A stretch of 64,000 nucleotides of DNA from Plasmodiophora brassicae (GCA_039704465.1 JASFAU010000007.1:930001-994000), one strand, 5' to 3'. Shown: positions 21,130 through 31,578, counted from the first letter of the stretch. Notes: a model not told the origin generated them from the letters alone. Numbers and translations are program-made.

Positions 21130-24100
21130 ATGAAGCTCCTGGCCGACGTGACGCAGTCGTTCCAGGCCCACGACGACCACGAGCTGACGATCAAACCCGG
21201 CGACGTTGTCGAGATTGAAAGGCAGGACGGCCGGGGATGGTGGGAGGGTCGCATCCAGGGCGCCCCTTACAAATGCGGGTTCTTCCCGAGCGATTTCGTC
21301 GCGCTGAGGTCTGCGTCACGTCGCTGCCATGCCCATTTGTGCCCAGACTGACGGCTGATAGGTCGGATACGCAGTCGTTGCGTATTGAGCAGGACGCGGG
21401 CGGCGCTCTTGAAGTTGTCGGCCCCGCCGCTGAGCTCAGGAACTCGCAGACGCGATTCGGCATGTGGGCAAGCAACATGACCGTCGGGTGCTCTTTGAGC
21501 CTTATTGGTGCCGGCACCGTTGCGTTCTACTGGCTCGCCGCTGGTGGTGCGCCGTTGTTCAAATTCATCGATCTCGTTGTCGACATCTACGCCATGTTTG
21601 TCTGCCGAACTACTGCAACGTTCGCTGGCTGACTTCACCCTGGGCAGTGTCATCGGCACCGGGATAACAATCTACGAAGCCCGGTGGACGAGAAGGTCGC
21701 CAACGAACTTCCCGTGGCGCTCCATCATTTACACTGTGTTTGTTGGACCACGCCGTTGTCCGTCGCCTTTGTGTGCTCATGTCAAGTGTTCAGACTCGCC
21801 GCCCCGACCGTCTTCTCGATCACGACCCTGGTCCCAGGCGTGATGTTGGTGCTGACGGCGGCTGCCCACATGCACTCGTCCCTGAAGAGCGAAGTGTTTG
21901 TTCAAGAGTCCCGCAAGAAGCCGGCCAGCGCATCTGACGATACCTCTTGCAAGGTCCGGTTGTGCCTCCAGTTACTTTAAACGCAGGCTGAGTGTCTTCC
22001 GCATCGTAGAAACGGAGCCGTGGGTTTCTGACTAAGATCAGGGAAGATAACCAAGTCGGGGAGTTCGTCTGGCTGCTGCTGTGGATCGGCGCGAACGCAG
22101 CAATCTTCTTTTACGTCTTGTTCGTCTGGTTCCAGGCGATCGACGCCATGCCAGCGAACTTCGCCGCCTCGCAGTTCGTCGCCTGGGCGAAGGCCTGGGG
22201 TGGTGTTCTCGACTTCAACTGTGCTCTCATCCTGCTTCCTGTCTGTCGCACGTTCATACGGTACCTGTACGATCTGTCCACCCAATCCCAGGTCTGTGCC
22301 CCCGTGCAACGAATGTTAGAGGCTGTGCTTAGAGAGGCCTTTCAACGCAGACACGATCACAGCGGATCCTTCGACGCGTACTCGCGTTCATTCCACTTGA
22401 CAAGGCGCTGGAATTCCACAAGATGGTTGCCTGGCTGGTGCTGTTCGCCGGCGTCATGCACACGCTGGCCCACCTGGTCAATTACGGTCTGTCGCCGGAT
22501 TACACCTGGCAGTTTTACGGGATCTGGCCCTGGACCACTGGCGTCGGTATCTTCATCTGCATGATGTTTATGTACGGGGCCGCTCCGGCCAACGTCAAGA
22601 ACCACCACTTCGAGGTGAGTCTGGGCGACAGCCATTGGGCCCTGCCCGACTCTAATGCTGTTTGTAGATCTTCTGGTACAGTCACCACTTCTTCATCGGG
22701 TTCTTTGTCCTGTTGATCCCCCACGGGCGCGGTGGGTTCAATCGCAACGTCTGGAAGGGCTTGATCATCACCGTGCCCATCTACATCCTCGAGCGCATCT
22801 ACCGCGCGTCTTCGGCGTACCGAACCGTCGCCCTCACCAGCATCACAAACATGGGTCCTTTCTGCTGGCTTCGTCGCCATCGCGTGCCCTTTAACCTCCT
22901 GCGATAGGTAACGTCATCGCCCTTGCATTTGACAGGAAATCGGCGTTCCCGAACGGATACAAAGAAGGCCAGTACCTGTTCCTGAACGCACCCCATATCT
23001 CTGTCGGCGAATGGCACCCTGTATGTGTGTATTGCCCCGCGCTGTCGGTCATGCACTGACCGGCGAACGCCCCGCCCCGTATAGTTTACGATATCATCGG
23101 CGCCGCAAGAGCAGGATGTCACTGTTCATATTCGTGTGCTGGGCCAGGAGGACGGATCCAGCTGGACGGCCCGTTTGGCAGATTATTGCTCCATGCTGAT
23201 GCCCGCCAGAGCCTCGTTCGCCTCGTTCGTAAACAACAACGACCTGACGCGCGGCCGCGGCAAAGTCGTCGGCCCCGACGGTCGCAAACTGTTTCGAGTC
23301 TATGGGCCACATTCCGCACCGACCCAGCACGTCTCCGAGTACCTGATCGCGATGGTCATCGGCGCAGGTATCGGGGTGACGCCCGTGTGCGCCACTGTGA
23401 AGAGCATCGTCCACTATCGGTAGGGGTGGCGCGTACGAAACCGTGCCGGTGATCGGTAATAAGGTTGCCGCTGCAGATGGAAGTTCAGCATCGGGCGCTC
23501 GTACCCCGACCACGCCTACTTCTACTTTGTCGTGGCGTACAAGGAACTGGACTCGTTCCGCTGGTTCATCCGCATGCTGAAATCCGTCGATGACGAGGTC
23601 ACCTGGTGATCACGTTGCCGTCGTAGCGGCGCCGCCTGATTCGACCGTCTGTAGGCGCACAACCTGTGGGCGGCCAACCCCGAGATCGCCAGGACAAAGA
23701 CGTTCGAGTTCCACATCTTCGTGACGTCGGTGCCGGCCAACTGCCCGGCTCCGAAACCAATTGCGGTGCCTGGGCGACGGTGTCCCTGTGAACGTCGCCC
23801 ACATGGTCTGACTCTCTGTGCGGGTCCAGGTGGTCGACGACGACAAGTTCTGGGGCCCGCGCAACCTCGACGACAACGTCATGCGGGTCCGAGCGCCCTG
23901 GGACGAGATGCAGATGCTGATGCTGCTGAAGTGCCCGCCGAAGGCGACCACCGTACTCGGCAACATCCACGTACATAACGGGCGCCCGAACTGGGACGAG
24001 CACTTCGAGACGGTCGCCACCCGGCATGCCGCCAACGACATCGGTGTGGCCTACTGTGGCAACCCGTTCATCGCCAAAGACCTGCGATTGCAATGTGCTC

Positions 24101-24215
24101 GCTACAGCAGCATCAATTCCAAGACGTTCTTCCGCCTTCACAAGGTGATCCCGGCGCCTTCGCCGCGTCGTGAACCGGGTCTGACACTGTTGGCGAACGT
24201 TAGGAAAATTTCTGA
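21130..24215 (+). CDS. SH3-p22phox-NOX fusion: single-chain NADPH oxidase, about 800 aa
   Basis: Thirteen exons join without a frame break: 21130-21308, 21362-21595, 21648-21737, 21794-21953, 22010-22291, 22351-22614, 22668-22854, 22908-23020, 23085-23419, 23477-23597, 23655-23765, 23830-24144 and 24204-24215. Residues 1-59 are an SH3 domain (GDVVEIERQDGRGWWEGR, then GFFPSDFV). Residues about 90-205 resemble p22phox: TRFGMWASNM, IVIGTGITIYEARWTRRS and a last hydrophobic pair. From 222 on it is gp91phox-like: FHKMVAW with H at +14, YSHHFF with H at +13 (all four haem His), HPFTISSAP (FAD), GAGIGVTP, YCGNP, GRPNWDEHF and a terminal HKENF. The NOX part has no ATG before its first membrane helix, so the fused reading is the simplest. 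It should pass electrons from NADPH across a membrane to O2, giving superoxide. No EF-hands are present. Confidence 0.87.
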
Positions 24216-24266
24216 TCGGACTGTCCCTGATGCTTGACGCCAATACACATTGTATAGCCATGAGCG

Positions 24267-25322
24267 TTATGACTGCTGCTGCTGCTGCTGCTGCTGACCG
24301 GTCGGGTCGGCATCCGTCTCCAACGTGGTCATCGGGAGGTCGACCAGCTGGAGCATGGCTGACAGGAACTGCCGGTAGGTCAGCACCGCCTTCCCGGCGG
24401 GGTCGTCACGTTTCCCGCTAGCGATACTGAGCGAGGGCACCGTTCAGCTGCGGAGATCCCCGGATGGCATATCGCCAGACGGTACCGCTTCCTGCAGTCG
24501 CCGTCGAGTTCCATGACCTGGACGATCTCGGCGAACCTGTCCCTCGTGATCATCCCGGTCGACTGCGGGTCGCACCCCTTAAACAGCCATTCGAGCTTGT
24601 CGAACAACTCTGTTGCACGCAGGTCATTCAGTGGCATGCGCGCCGCCTGCGAGAGACGCATGATGGCACAAACACACACACCTTCGTAGATCAAGCACGC
24701 GTTGATCGCCGCTGTGAACGTAGGGATATCGATCAGGTCGGAATCGAACTTTCGTAATCTCTGGGGGCGCCAGTCAGAGCCACGCGCCCAGAGCAGGGTC
24801 AGCTGAGCGATCGTACCCGCATGAGTGGGACGACGACGTCAATGGGGAACTCGTTCGACAGGAGGTATAACAGTTTCGTCAGCTCTCGCCCGGTCAACCC
24901 GCATGGTCGCTGGCCGCCTGTACGACAGCCAGCATGTTAGAGAGGCGCCGAACGGCGGCGCATAACGGGTCCGAATGACTTCTCATCGTGTTCAGCACGG
25001 TGAACGCCGACGCGAGATTCGGCAGATAGGCAGGGCGGCCTCGGGGCGTCATCCGTATGTACCGATAGGCCCTGGACAGCGGCGACGATACCTTGTCGGC
25101 CGCCTGGAAGCTGTGCAGCACATCGCGTTCGCTTCAGGTGTGCTCGCGCGTGGCCTGCACGCGGACGTACTATTCGACGAGGAACATGATCGGATGCTCG
25201 GGGCGGTTCTCCAGCAGCAACGTCAGCGCGTCCTGGATGTAGACGCCGACACCGGACCGCTCCAGGTACTCGTTGCCGTCGTGCTTGTCCGTCGCATTCG
25301 CGTTCGCCGATGACGCCGCCAT
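24267..25322 (-). CDS. TPGS1: Tubulin polyglutamylase complex subunit 1 (TPGS1)-like
   Basis: Non-catalytic subunit of the TTLL1 polyglutamylase that modifies axonemal tubulin. From ATG 25322 the product reads YLERSGVGVYIQDALTLLLE then NRPEHPIMFLVEYF, the TPGS1 signature (GVsxxLrxALLxxLExRPxxPIxFLAxYF, dimerisation/docking-like), the last residues joined across an intron. Further exons give TGRELTKLLYLLSNEFP, an INACLIYE segment, then ELFDKLEWLFKGCDP and RFAEIVQVM, and the last exon ends with a run of eight glutamines and Ser. The GTG at 25394 upstream is not used as start. It converges on the NOX gene with 51 bp between the stops. With B9D2 it indicates a flagellated stage. Confidence 0.78.
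24273..24296. repeat. (CTG)8 microsatellite, polyglutamine in TPGS1
   Basis: Eight CTG units, encoding Gln on the minus strand just before the TPGS1 stop codon. Confidence 0.95.
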
Positions 25323-25585
25323 TGCAACGGGTAGGGCGGCGGTGCCACTCGCTCCACTGTGGCTCTGGGACTGGGTACGACGTTCCAGCGGCACCTTTGT
25401 CGCCCCCCCCCCTGTGTCAGATGAGGCGTCTCAATCGATGATAAAATGCATCGCATCAGTCCAGGCCAGGTACCCGCCGCTCGCAGTGACGCCATAACGA
25501 GGTGGCCGCCCTTAAGTGAGCGCGCAGGTCGATCGCGATCATTTCCTTACGTTAAGGCGCGAACGCGCCGCGACAGACACCGCTC
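25323..25585. promoter_or_regulatory. Intergenic region between divergent TPGS1 and 7TM genes
   Basis: 263 bp between two divergent start codons, with a run of ten C residues near 25407-25416. Likely a shared promoter; no specific element recognised. Confidence 0.35.
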
Positions 25586-27106
25586 ATGGGGCCGCACGCG
25601 GCCGGCCTGTGGGGCGCCGCCTCGATCCTGTTGCTCGGGGCCACATGGGCACGGATGGACGTCTCGGTGCTGTCCGACGGCGCGATCGTCAACGTCAGCC
25701 TACCGTGCCTGGCGGCGTCACAGTACCTCGGGTGGCAGCCGGAAGACGGGCGCCCAGCAATTACGCTGCCGCTGGTCATACTCGACGGCGACCCGTGCGA
25801 CGGTGGCGTCGTCGTTGACGCCGCCGTCGTCCACGGCAAGGCCGTCCTGCTGACCAGCGGCACGACCGCCTGCTCGTACACGCGCCTGTACTCGCTCTTC
25901 GACGACAAGGGCACCCTGGCCCTGCTGAGTAAGCCCGGGTTCGCGTGGGGAACAACGCGCGTCCGCTGAGCGCCGGCCTTGGATGCAGAGCGGGAGGTCG
26001 GGGCGCTTCCCGGGTACAAGACGAACTTGATCGACCACGTCCCGGATCCTCGTCCGCGTTCGATGCTGATGGTGGTGGTCGGCGTCGGCGACCCGCTGCT
26101 CGCCAGCATGCGGTCGACGACGAACCTGACCGCGTCGGTGTCGCCCGATACGAACGCCTGGGTCCCGATGTTCGCCTCGTGGTACTACCTGCTGTTCGTG
26201 CGTGTCATACCCAGCGCCCTGCTGCTGGGCGCCGGCTGCGCCGCCGGCGTGTTCCTCGTGCGCCATGCGCTCATCGTCCGCCAGCGTATCGTGCGGGACC
26301 GATCCCCGAATCGCCGATGCTCGATGCCGTCCGTCTCGCTGTCGAGGCGCGTCTCGGCGGTCCACGTCGTCCTGCTGATCGAGGCCGTCACCTCGACGCT
26401 CCTGGCGCTCGTCATTGCCATTGGCGGTTGGTACTCGACGGCCAACGTGCCCCCCCGGGTCCATTACTTCTTCGCGCCAGGCCTGTCCGGGTTCGGGTTC
26501 GCCTGTTCGCTCCTGGCCGCCTCCATGTGGTACAAGAAGCTGTTCTCCATCGTCCCCGGCCACAGGTCGTCGACGATCACGCGCGTTCTCAGGGGCGACT
26601 ACCCGAACGTGCTGACCGGGACGTGCATCGCGGTCGTCCTGACCGATCTGGGGTTCTCCGCCGTCGAGGCCACCTTCACGAAACCAGGTATTCAGGAGGA
26701 GCTCATGGCCGGCGCCGAGGTCATTCTCCAGTTCACGGTCGGGTGCCATCTGCTGTACGGTGTGCTGCTGTTCTTTCGTGAGACGAGCGCGTCGATTCGC
26801 GAGAACCGATCCACACCGGGCAACAAGGTCGTCCCAGGGAACGGCGCCGCCGGATGTTGCACGGACGACAAGCCGATTCGCGACGACCAGATCAACGGCG
26901 TGTTCCGGCGAATGGCGTTCTGCACGTTGGGCCTAGCCCTGTCCATGATCCTGTACTGCACCGGCGCCATCATCATCGCGCTGGCGTACGACTATTTCCT
27001 GTCCCCTCAGGGGTGGACGCTCGCCTGGGCACTGGCGCTCAACGGGCGCGCCCTCGACAGCGTCTTCCGCGTCGTCATGTTCAAACCGAGCGATAATAAG
27101 CCATGA
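25586..27106 (+). CDS. Signal peptide + extracellular domain + seven-transmembrane protein (486 aa)
   Basis: Two exons (25586-25928, 25989-27106) join through a split Lys codon to 486 aa. Residues 1-25 form a signal peptide. The luminal or extracellular part (to about 190) has VVHGKAVLLTSGTTACSY, reminiscent of the core of a protease-associated (PA)-type domain, followed by ALPGYKTN and possible N-glycosylation sites (NVS, NLTAS). Then come seven hydrophobic spans, including WYYLLFVRVIPSALLLGAGC, HVVLLIEAVTSTLLALVIAI, a stretch at HYFFAPGLSGFGF, LQFTVGCHLLYGVLLFF, MAFCTLGLALSMILYC and a last one near the C-terminus with NGRALDSVFRVVMF. This topology is that of a 7TM receptor with a large N-terminal domain. 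No known receptor family could be named. Two G-alpha genes lie 6-9 kb upstream. Confidence 0.7.
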
Positions 27107-27779
27107 CGACTGTAGATACGCTCAGCTTGGCGGCACACGGGTACTGCTATCCCCTGGGCTGTTCGCTAGGACCCCTATGTCGACCCCGGCCCGTAGTATA
27201 CTGAAGTCTGAGTCTCGATAGGCTCCCGGCCCAGGCGCTCATGATTAGGCCACGGCTGCGGCCGAAACGATTGCCCAGGTCTCTGTCGGCGGTCACTTCC
27301 CTTACGGCAGAGCGCTCTTGTGTCAGGAGGCCCGCGCATCGGTCCAGGGCAGTCATGCGAGTAGGGCCGCACCCGAGCGCCGGCGGATGCCTAACAGACG
27401 ACGCCCCCTGTTCGCGACGATGCGCGCCGTTTGACGACCGTGTTTCCACCCAATTCGGTGTAGCCCTGCCTGTCCCTCGTCCTGCGCATCACCCACCTGG
27501 GCACTCGCACCGATACAGGTCGCGCCCCCGTGGACGCGCGACGTCTTGCGAGTCATCCGGAGGAGGTGTTCTAATAATATACGCCTGGTGACAACAACCT
27601 GAGGTGATCTGGACCGGAACGGACGCCGTGTGCTGGTCCAGGAATAATATTAGGGGCCGGTGCATATATATCCGTCGGAGGGAACTCCGTCACGGAGTCC
27701 GTCGCCCCCGTGGGTGAGCTGCACCACCACACGGGGTCCGCCGGACTGCATTCCTCTTTCCGAGTGTCCGCTCGTAACC
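27107..27779. other. Intergenic region upstream of nucleotide transporter
   Basis: About 670 bp with no convincing gene; the short open frames are basic and have no motif. AT-rich patches (27570-27580, 27645-27672, the latter with a TATATA) lie near the transporter, and a palindrome ACTCCGTCACGGAGT sits 82 bp before its ATG. Confidence 0.5.
27684..27707. promoter_or_regulatory. Palindromic GGAGTCCG motif upstream of nucleotide transporter
   Basis: ACTCCGTCACGGAGT at 27684-27698 is a perfect palindrome with one central base and continues into CGGAGTCCGTCG. Related sequence occurs upstream of three other plus-strand genes in this window. Function is inferred only from position. Confidence 0.35.
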
Positions 27780-29342
27780 ATGGGTTCGCTTTGGCCGGTC
27801 GAACCCCATGAGAACAAGAAGGTGGTTCCCATGGTCCTCATGATGTTCCTGATCTGCTTCAACTACACGCTGCTGCGCGACCTGAAGGATGTCCTCGTCC
27901 TCGAGTCCATGGCGACCTCCGCGATCCTGTACCTGAAGCTGGTGTTCACGCTGCCCGCGTCCATCATCGTCATGCTTGTCTACACGAAGATGTCGCTGAA
28001 GATGTCGAAGCCCAACATCTTCTACTCCTGGATGACGTTCTTCGTCGGGTTCTTCGCCCTGTACGGCGCCGTCCTGTACCCGCTTCAGGACAAGATCGAG
28101 CCGGGTGACGAGTGGGTTAGCCCGTACATCAAGCCGAGCGAGCAGGACATCGCGAACGCCCAGAAGAGCGGCAAGCCTGTCCTCGGCGACCCGAACTCGA
28201 CGTTCCCGCAGTTCCTGGCACCCGTCATGATGATTGTTGCCCACTGGTCGACCGCGCTTCTGTATGTCATGTCGGAACTGTGGGGCAGTGTCGTCCTGTC
28301 GCTCCTCTTCTGGGGATACGCCAACGACATCTGCCGTACCGATGAGGCCAAGCGATTCTACACGCTGTTCAACATTGGCGCGAATTTCTCCCTGATCTTC
28401 TGCGGCCTGATCCTGATCACGATGGGTGCACTTTCCAGCGACGACAAGTCCAAGAAGTCGTCCGGCGGCGATGCCATGTACCTGCTGATGGGCCTGGTGT
28501 GCTTCTTCGGCTGCGTCATCATCGGTATCTACCGCTGGATGCAGAAGAACGTCCTGAATGACCCGCGCCTGTGCAAGCAGGAGAGCGAGTCGGGCGGCAA
28601 GAAGAAGAAGGTCAAGCTCGGGTTCACCGAAGGTCTCAAGGTCATCTTCACGTCGCGATACGTCTTCTTCATCGGCGTCATGGTCATCATGTACGGGATC
28701 TCTGTCAACTTTGTCGAGGTCTACTACAAGGAGAGCTGGAAGAACTACTTCCCGAACCGTGGCCACAAGCTCATGTTCACCGGGTCGTTCTCGCTGGGTA
28801 CCGGTGTTGTCGCCTTGTGCCTGCTGATTTTCGTCGGTGGCAAGGCTGTCCGTGGCATCGGCTGGACGAAGACGGCGCTGATCTCCCCGGTGTCCATCAT
28901 CTCGGTCGGTATCCCGTTCATGGGCCTCTTCATGCTCGAGAAGTACTTCTCGTTCTGCCCCGCCGCCGTCCTGGTCGCCCTGGGCTACATTGCCGTCGTT
29001 ATCTCCAAGTCCTGCAAGTACTCGTTCTTCGACCCGACCAAAGAGATGTCGTTCATCCCGCTCGGCGAGGATCGTGGCCGAGCGAAGGCCGCCGTCGACG
29101 TTGTCGGCGCCCGTCTCGGCAAGTCGGGCGGTGGGTTCCTGCAAATCATGCTGCTGGCGTGCTTCTCCACCAAGGAAGTCGGTGCGATCGTCGAGGTGCT
29201 CGTCGCGCTTCTCGTCGTCATGGTCGGCACCTGGACGTACGGTACCGTGTCGCTCGGCAATCTCTACAACCAGAAGGTCAAGGAACAGGAGGAGCCGCTC
29301 AGGTCTGTCGAGCTGGGCACCGCCACTGGCACCAAGGCCTAA
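27780..29342 (+). CDS. ATP/ADP translocase of the bacterial/plastid NTT (TLC) family
   Basis: Intronless 520-aa membrane protein of the family used by Chlamydia, Rickettsia, plastids and intracellular eukaryotic parasites to take up ATP in exchange for ADP. ATG 27780 is chosen for the start MGSLWPVEPHENKK, which aligns to the family N-terminus (WPixxxExkKxxPm). Other family blocks are FNYTLLRDLKDVLVL, SELWGSVVLSLLFWGYAND, EAKRFYTLFNIGANFSLI, NFVEVYYKESWKNYFP, FFDPTKEMSFIPL and GKSGGGFLQI. About 11-12 membrane helices are visible, and the length is typical. Codon use is strongly biased to C/G-ending codons, suggesting high expression. The absence of introns in an intron-rich neighbourhood and the prokaryotic family fit acquisition by transfer. 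The upstream in-frame ATG at 27660 would add 40 non-conserved residues and is not favoured. Confidence 0.95.
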   Translation: MGSLWPVEPHENKKVVPMVLMMFLICFNYTLLRDLKDVLVLESMATSAILYLKLVFTLPASIIVMLVYTKMSLKMSKPNIFYSWMTFFVGFFALYGAVLYPLQDKIEPGDEWVSPYIKPSEQDIANAQKSGKPVLGDPNSTFPQFLAPVMMIVAHWSTALLYVMSELWGSVVLSLLFWGYANDICRTDEAKRFYTLFNIGANFSLIFCGLILITMGALSSDDKSKKSSGGDAMYLLMGLVCFFGCVIIGIYRWMQKNVLNDPRLCKQESESGGKKKKVKLGFTEGLKVIFTSRYVFFIGVMVIMYGISVNFVEVYYKESWKNYFPNRGHKLMFTGSFSLGTGVVALCLLIFVGGKAVRGIGWTKTALISPVSIISVGIPFMGLFMLEKYFSFCPAAVLVALGYIAVVISKSCKYSFFDPTKEMSFIPLGEDRGRAKAAVDVVGARLGKSGGGFLQIMLLACFSTKEVGAIVEVLVALLVVMVGTWTYGTVSLGNLYNQKVKEQEEPLRSVELGTATGTKA

Positions 29343-29456
29343 GGCGTCCTGCGTTGACAACATCATGTACACTCTGTGCATTCAGCATTCCCTCTCTCTT
29401 CGATAAAGGTCCTTTTCTCTTTTCGTTCATCACACTCGATGACGGTTGTCTATTGT

Positions 29457-31071
29457 TTATTCGAAGCCGAACGCGAACGGTGCCTCTGTGTCGACGCCTG
29501 CAGTGCACGCTGCCCAGACCGAGGCAGGGCGCTTCCGCGCCGATTGGTCCTGGCTTCGAAGCTGGTCGATCAGCCCCGGATGGGATCGGTTGACCTCATC
29601 GGCCAGGCGTTGTCCGAGTGGCGTGTCACCTCGGTATCCAGACACCAGGTCGGGGTTGTCGTTGGCGAACCGGAGGACGTTGAGGAGGTTCCTGGGTGAC
29701 ACGAAGTTCTGGGTGATGGCGATCGACGGCTCCAGGTTTAGGACACAGTGCCACCATCCGTTGGGGACGAAGATCACCTCGCCGGGCTCCACGATCACCT
29801 CGAGCGGCTGGGGTGCCCCAGGCTGTTGCGTCTCCATGTAGAACGTCGAGAACCATTCCATGAGCGACAACGGCGTAACGACCTCGGCACCGTCCTCGGA
29901 AGGGCACACGCCGGGCGGAACGCATTCCTTCGGGTACATGATCCATTTCTTTCGCCCGGTGATCACCGCGTTCCACGCCGACGTCGAGTTTGGATCCTGA
30001 TGGAACGTGGACCCCGACCTGCCGTCCAGATTAGCATTCGAACGCAGCTTCCGCCCGAAGGGTGTACCGTTCTGGGCCGGCCACCATCCACCGGTGGTCG
30101 GGACGGTCGGCACCAAGAAGCTCGAACAGGTCGTCGCGGAAGTAGACGGGCACGGCGAAGTCGTCGGCCAGGGACGGCGCCTTGTCGGCGAACGCCTTCT
30201 CGAACATGTACAATGGCGTCTCGTCCGTCGACTGCGCCGCGTACGTCCAGAACGACCGCATCGTCATGTCGATGACTTGGACGTTCACGGGCGTGTCGGC
30301 GAACGTGTCCGACAGGTACTCGGGCGTCCACTTCGTGAACGCCGGCCAGCGGTTGACAACGTCGGTGATGACAACGGGAACGTTCGGCCGTTCGTACTTG
30401 CCGATGAACTCGTCAACGGACAGGTCATCGGCAGATCGCCGATCGATCGTTGAATTCAACAACCATCGCGACGATATGTCACGAGTCGCATTCAGCCTAC
30501 GTCAACTGAATCAGCAACCAGTGCGATGGAGTGTGGCACAGGGAGGCCCTACCAGGGTTGGAACAATGCGTCAGAGAAGACGCCGGTCAGTTTCAGTGGC
30601 ACGAGACGAACAGTGCATCCCGTGGACGTCACGTAGGTCTGCCTACGTACGGCTGGTTCAGAACGGAAATGGACGATGCCGGTGGAATCCGCTAACGTAC
30701 TTCCATGACGAGTCAAAGTCGAGGTGTGCAGGCGCCTCGCGCAGCACGAGCGTTCGCCACAAATCGTCGTGCTCGCTGAGGGCATACGCAAAGTATGACA
30801 GGCAGGAGAGGCGCGCCACCGATTCCATGGACAGGAACCGCCAGACGTCCAGCAGCAGCTCGTCCGTCAGGACGCTCAGCTGCCCCAGGCCGGCCAGACG
30901 GCGCTGCTGCCCGCCGGCAAACGCGAACGCGTTCCCGCCCGGCTGCACGTTATTCACATGCATGCCGCGAACCAGGTGCGGGCATTCACGACGCCGTTTC
31001 CGGGCGGGCGACGACCCCGACTCGGCGTGAGCGTGCTGCGCGCCACCAGGGACCGGATCGCCGCTGCACAT
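29457..31071 (-). CDS. F-box + JmjC domain protein (JMJD6-related), 483 aa
   Basis: Four exons (31071-30701, 30642-30553, 30496-30068, 30018-29457) join in frame. The first has an F-box (LTDELLLDVWRFLSMESVAR then LSYFAYALSEHDDLWRTL), leading to DSSWKQTYV and GVFSDALFQPW. The JmjC part begins VPVVITDVVNRWPAFTKW and contains RSGSTFHQDPNSTSAW with the iron-binding H-x-D, KKWIMYP, and VPNGWWHCVLNLEPSIAITQ with the distal His, both close to JMJD6. This is a 2-oxoglutarate/Fe(II) hydroxylase or demethylase, probably with SCF association through the F-box, an architecture known in plants, protists and some fungi. Start 31071 is the first ATG; 30963 is an alternative. It converges on the nucleotide transporter (114 bp between stops). 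Confidence 0.9.
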
Positions 31072-31578
31072 CCGTCCCTACTTCGTACGGCTGCTGGCCG
31101 CGATGGCCGCAGGCGCTGCGCAGATCCGCAAATGCTATTCTTAGCTCTGTCCAGAGCGCCGGTGATTCCGTTTGGTGCCAACTGGGGGTTGTAATAATTG
31201 GGTGACGGGGGCCGTCGGGGAAGTACAGGTTGTTATAACTGGGCTGGGTGCTGGGTGTCGTCCGGGACCTCGAGCAGGTGGACGTTGTGGGCGCCCCGGA
31301 GACGTTCGATGAGGAAGAAGCAGCATCCGAGCAGGGTCAGGCAGCCGACGAACAGGAACCAGAGCACCATGACGGCGACCTCCAGGCTCGACATTCTCTG
31401 TGACCACGACATCGCAACATACGCGTATGTTGTCGGCCGAAGATTCAAACGGGCGCGGTACATTCCAAGCGCCGAATCGTATGGCTGTGGGATAATAACC
31501 AATTAGCAGCTGGGGAGGGCGCAGCCTTCAACAGCCCACCCGGAGCGGTGCGGCCTCAGACCGTGACAACGGGCAACG
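31072..31578. other. Intergenic stretch with one candidate small gene
   Basis: About 500 bp between the F-box/JmjC start (minus) and B9D2 start (plus). Apart from the small membrane ORF at 31233-31394 nothing was recognised. Confidence 0.45.
31233..31394 (-). CDS. Candidate single-span small membrane protein (53 aa)
   Basis: ATG 31394 opens a 53-codon frame with one strong hydrophobic segment (VAVMVLWFLFVGCLTLLGCC) and a short polar tail rich in charged residues (LRGAHNVHLLEVPDD). An upstream in-frame ATG at 31412 would add six residues. No family is recognised, and coding status rests only on the membrane segment and position. Confidence 0.35.
   Translation of the reverse strand: MSSLEVAVMVLWFLFVGCLTLLGCCFFLIERLRGAHNVHLLEVPDDTQHPAQL

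Noticed and set aside
21130..21980. Separate short gene (SH3 + p22phox) ending at the TAA at 21978-21980
   Set aside because: Reading through the donor at 21954 gives nine non-conserved codons before the stop, the following NOX exon lacks its own start, and removal of the 56-bp intron keeps the frame. Kept as the main alternative to test.
25718..26749. 343-codon minus-strand frame opposite the 7TM gene
   Set aside because: Low-complexity charged product typical of antisense GC-rich DNA; the plus strand has signal peptide and membrane spans.
27690..29381. 563-codon open frame on the minus strand across the nucleotide transporter
   Set aside because: It is the antisense shadow of a strongly GC-biased gene; its product is rich in D, E, R, H and has no domain, while the plus frame is a clear NTT.
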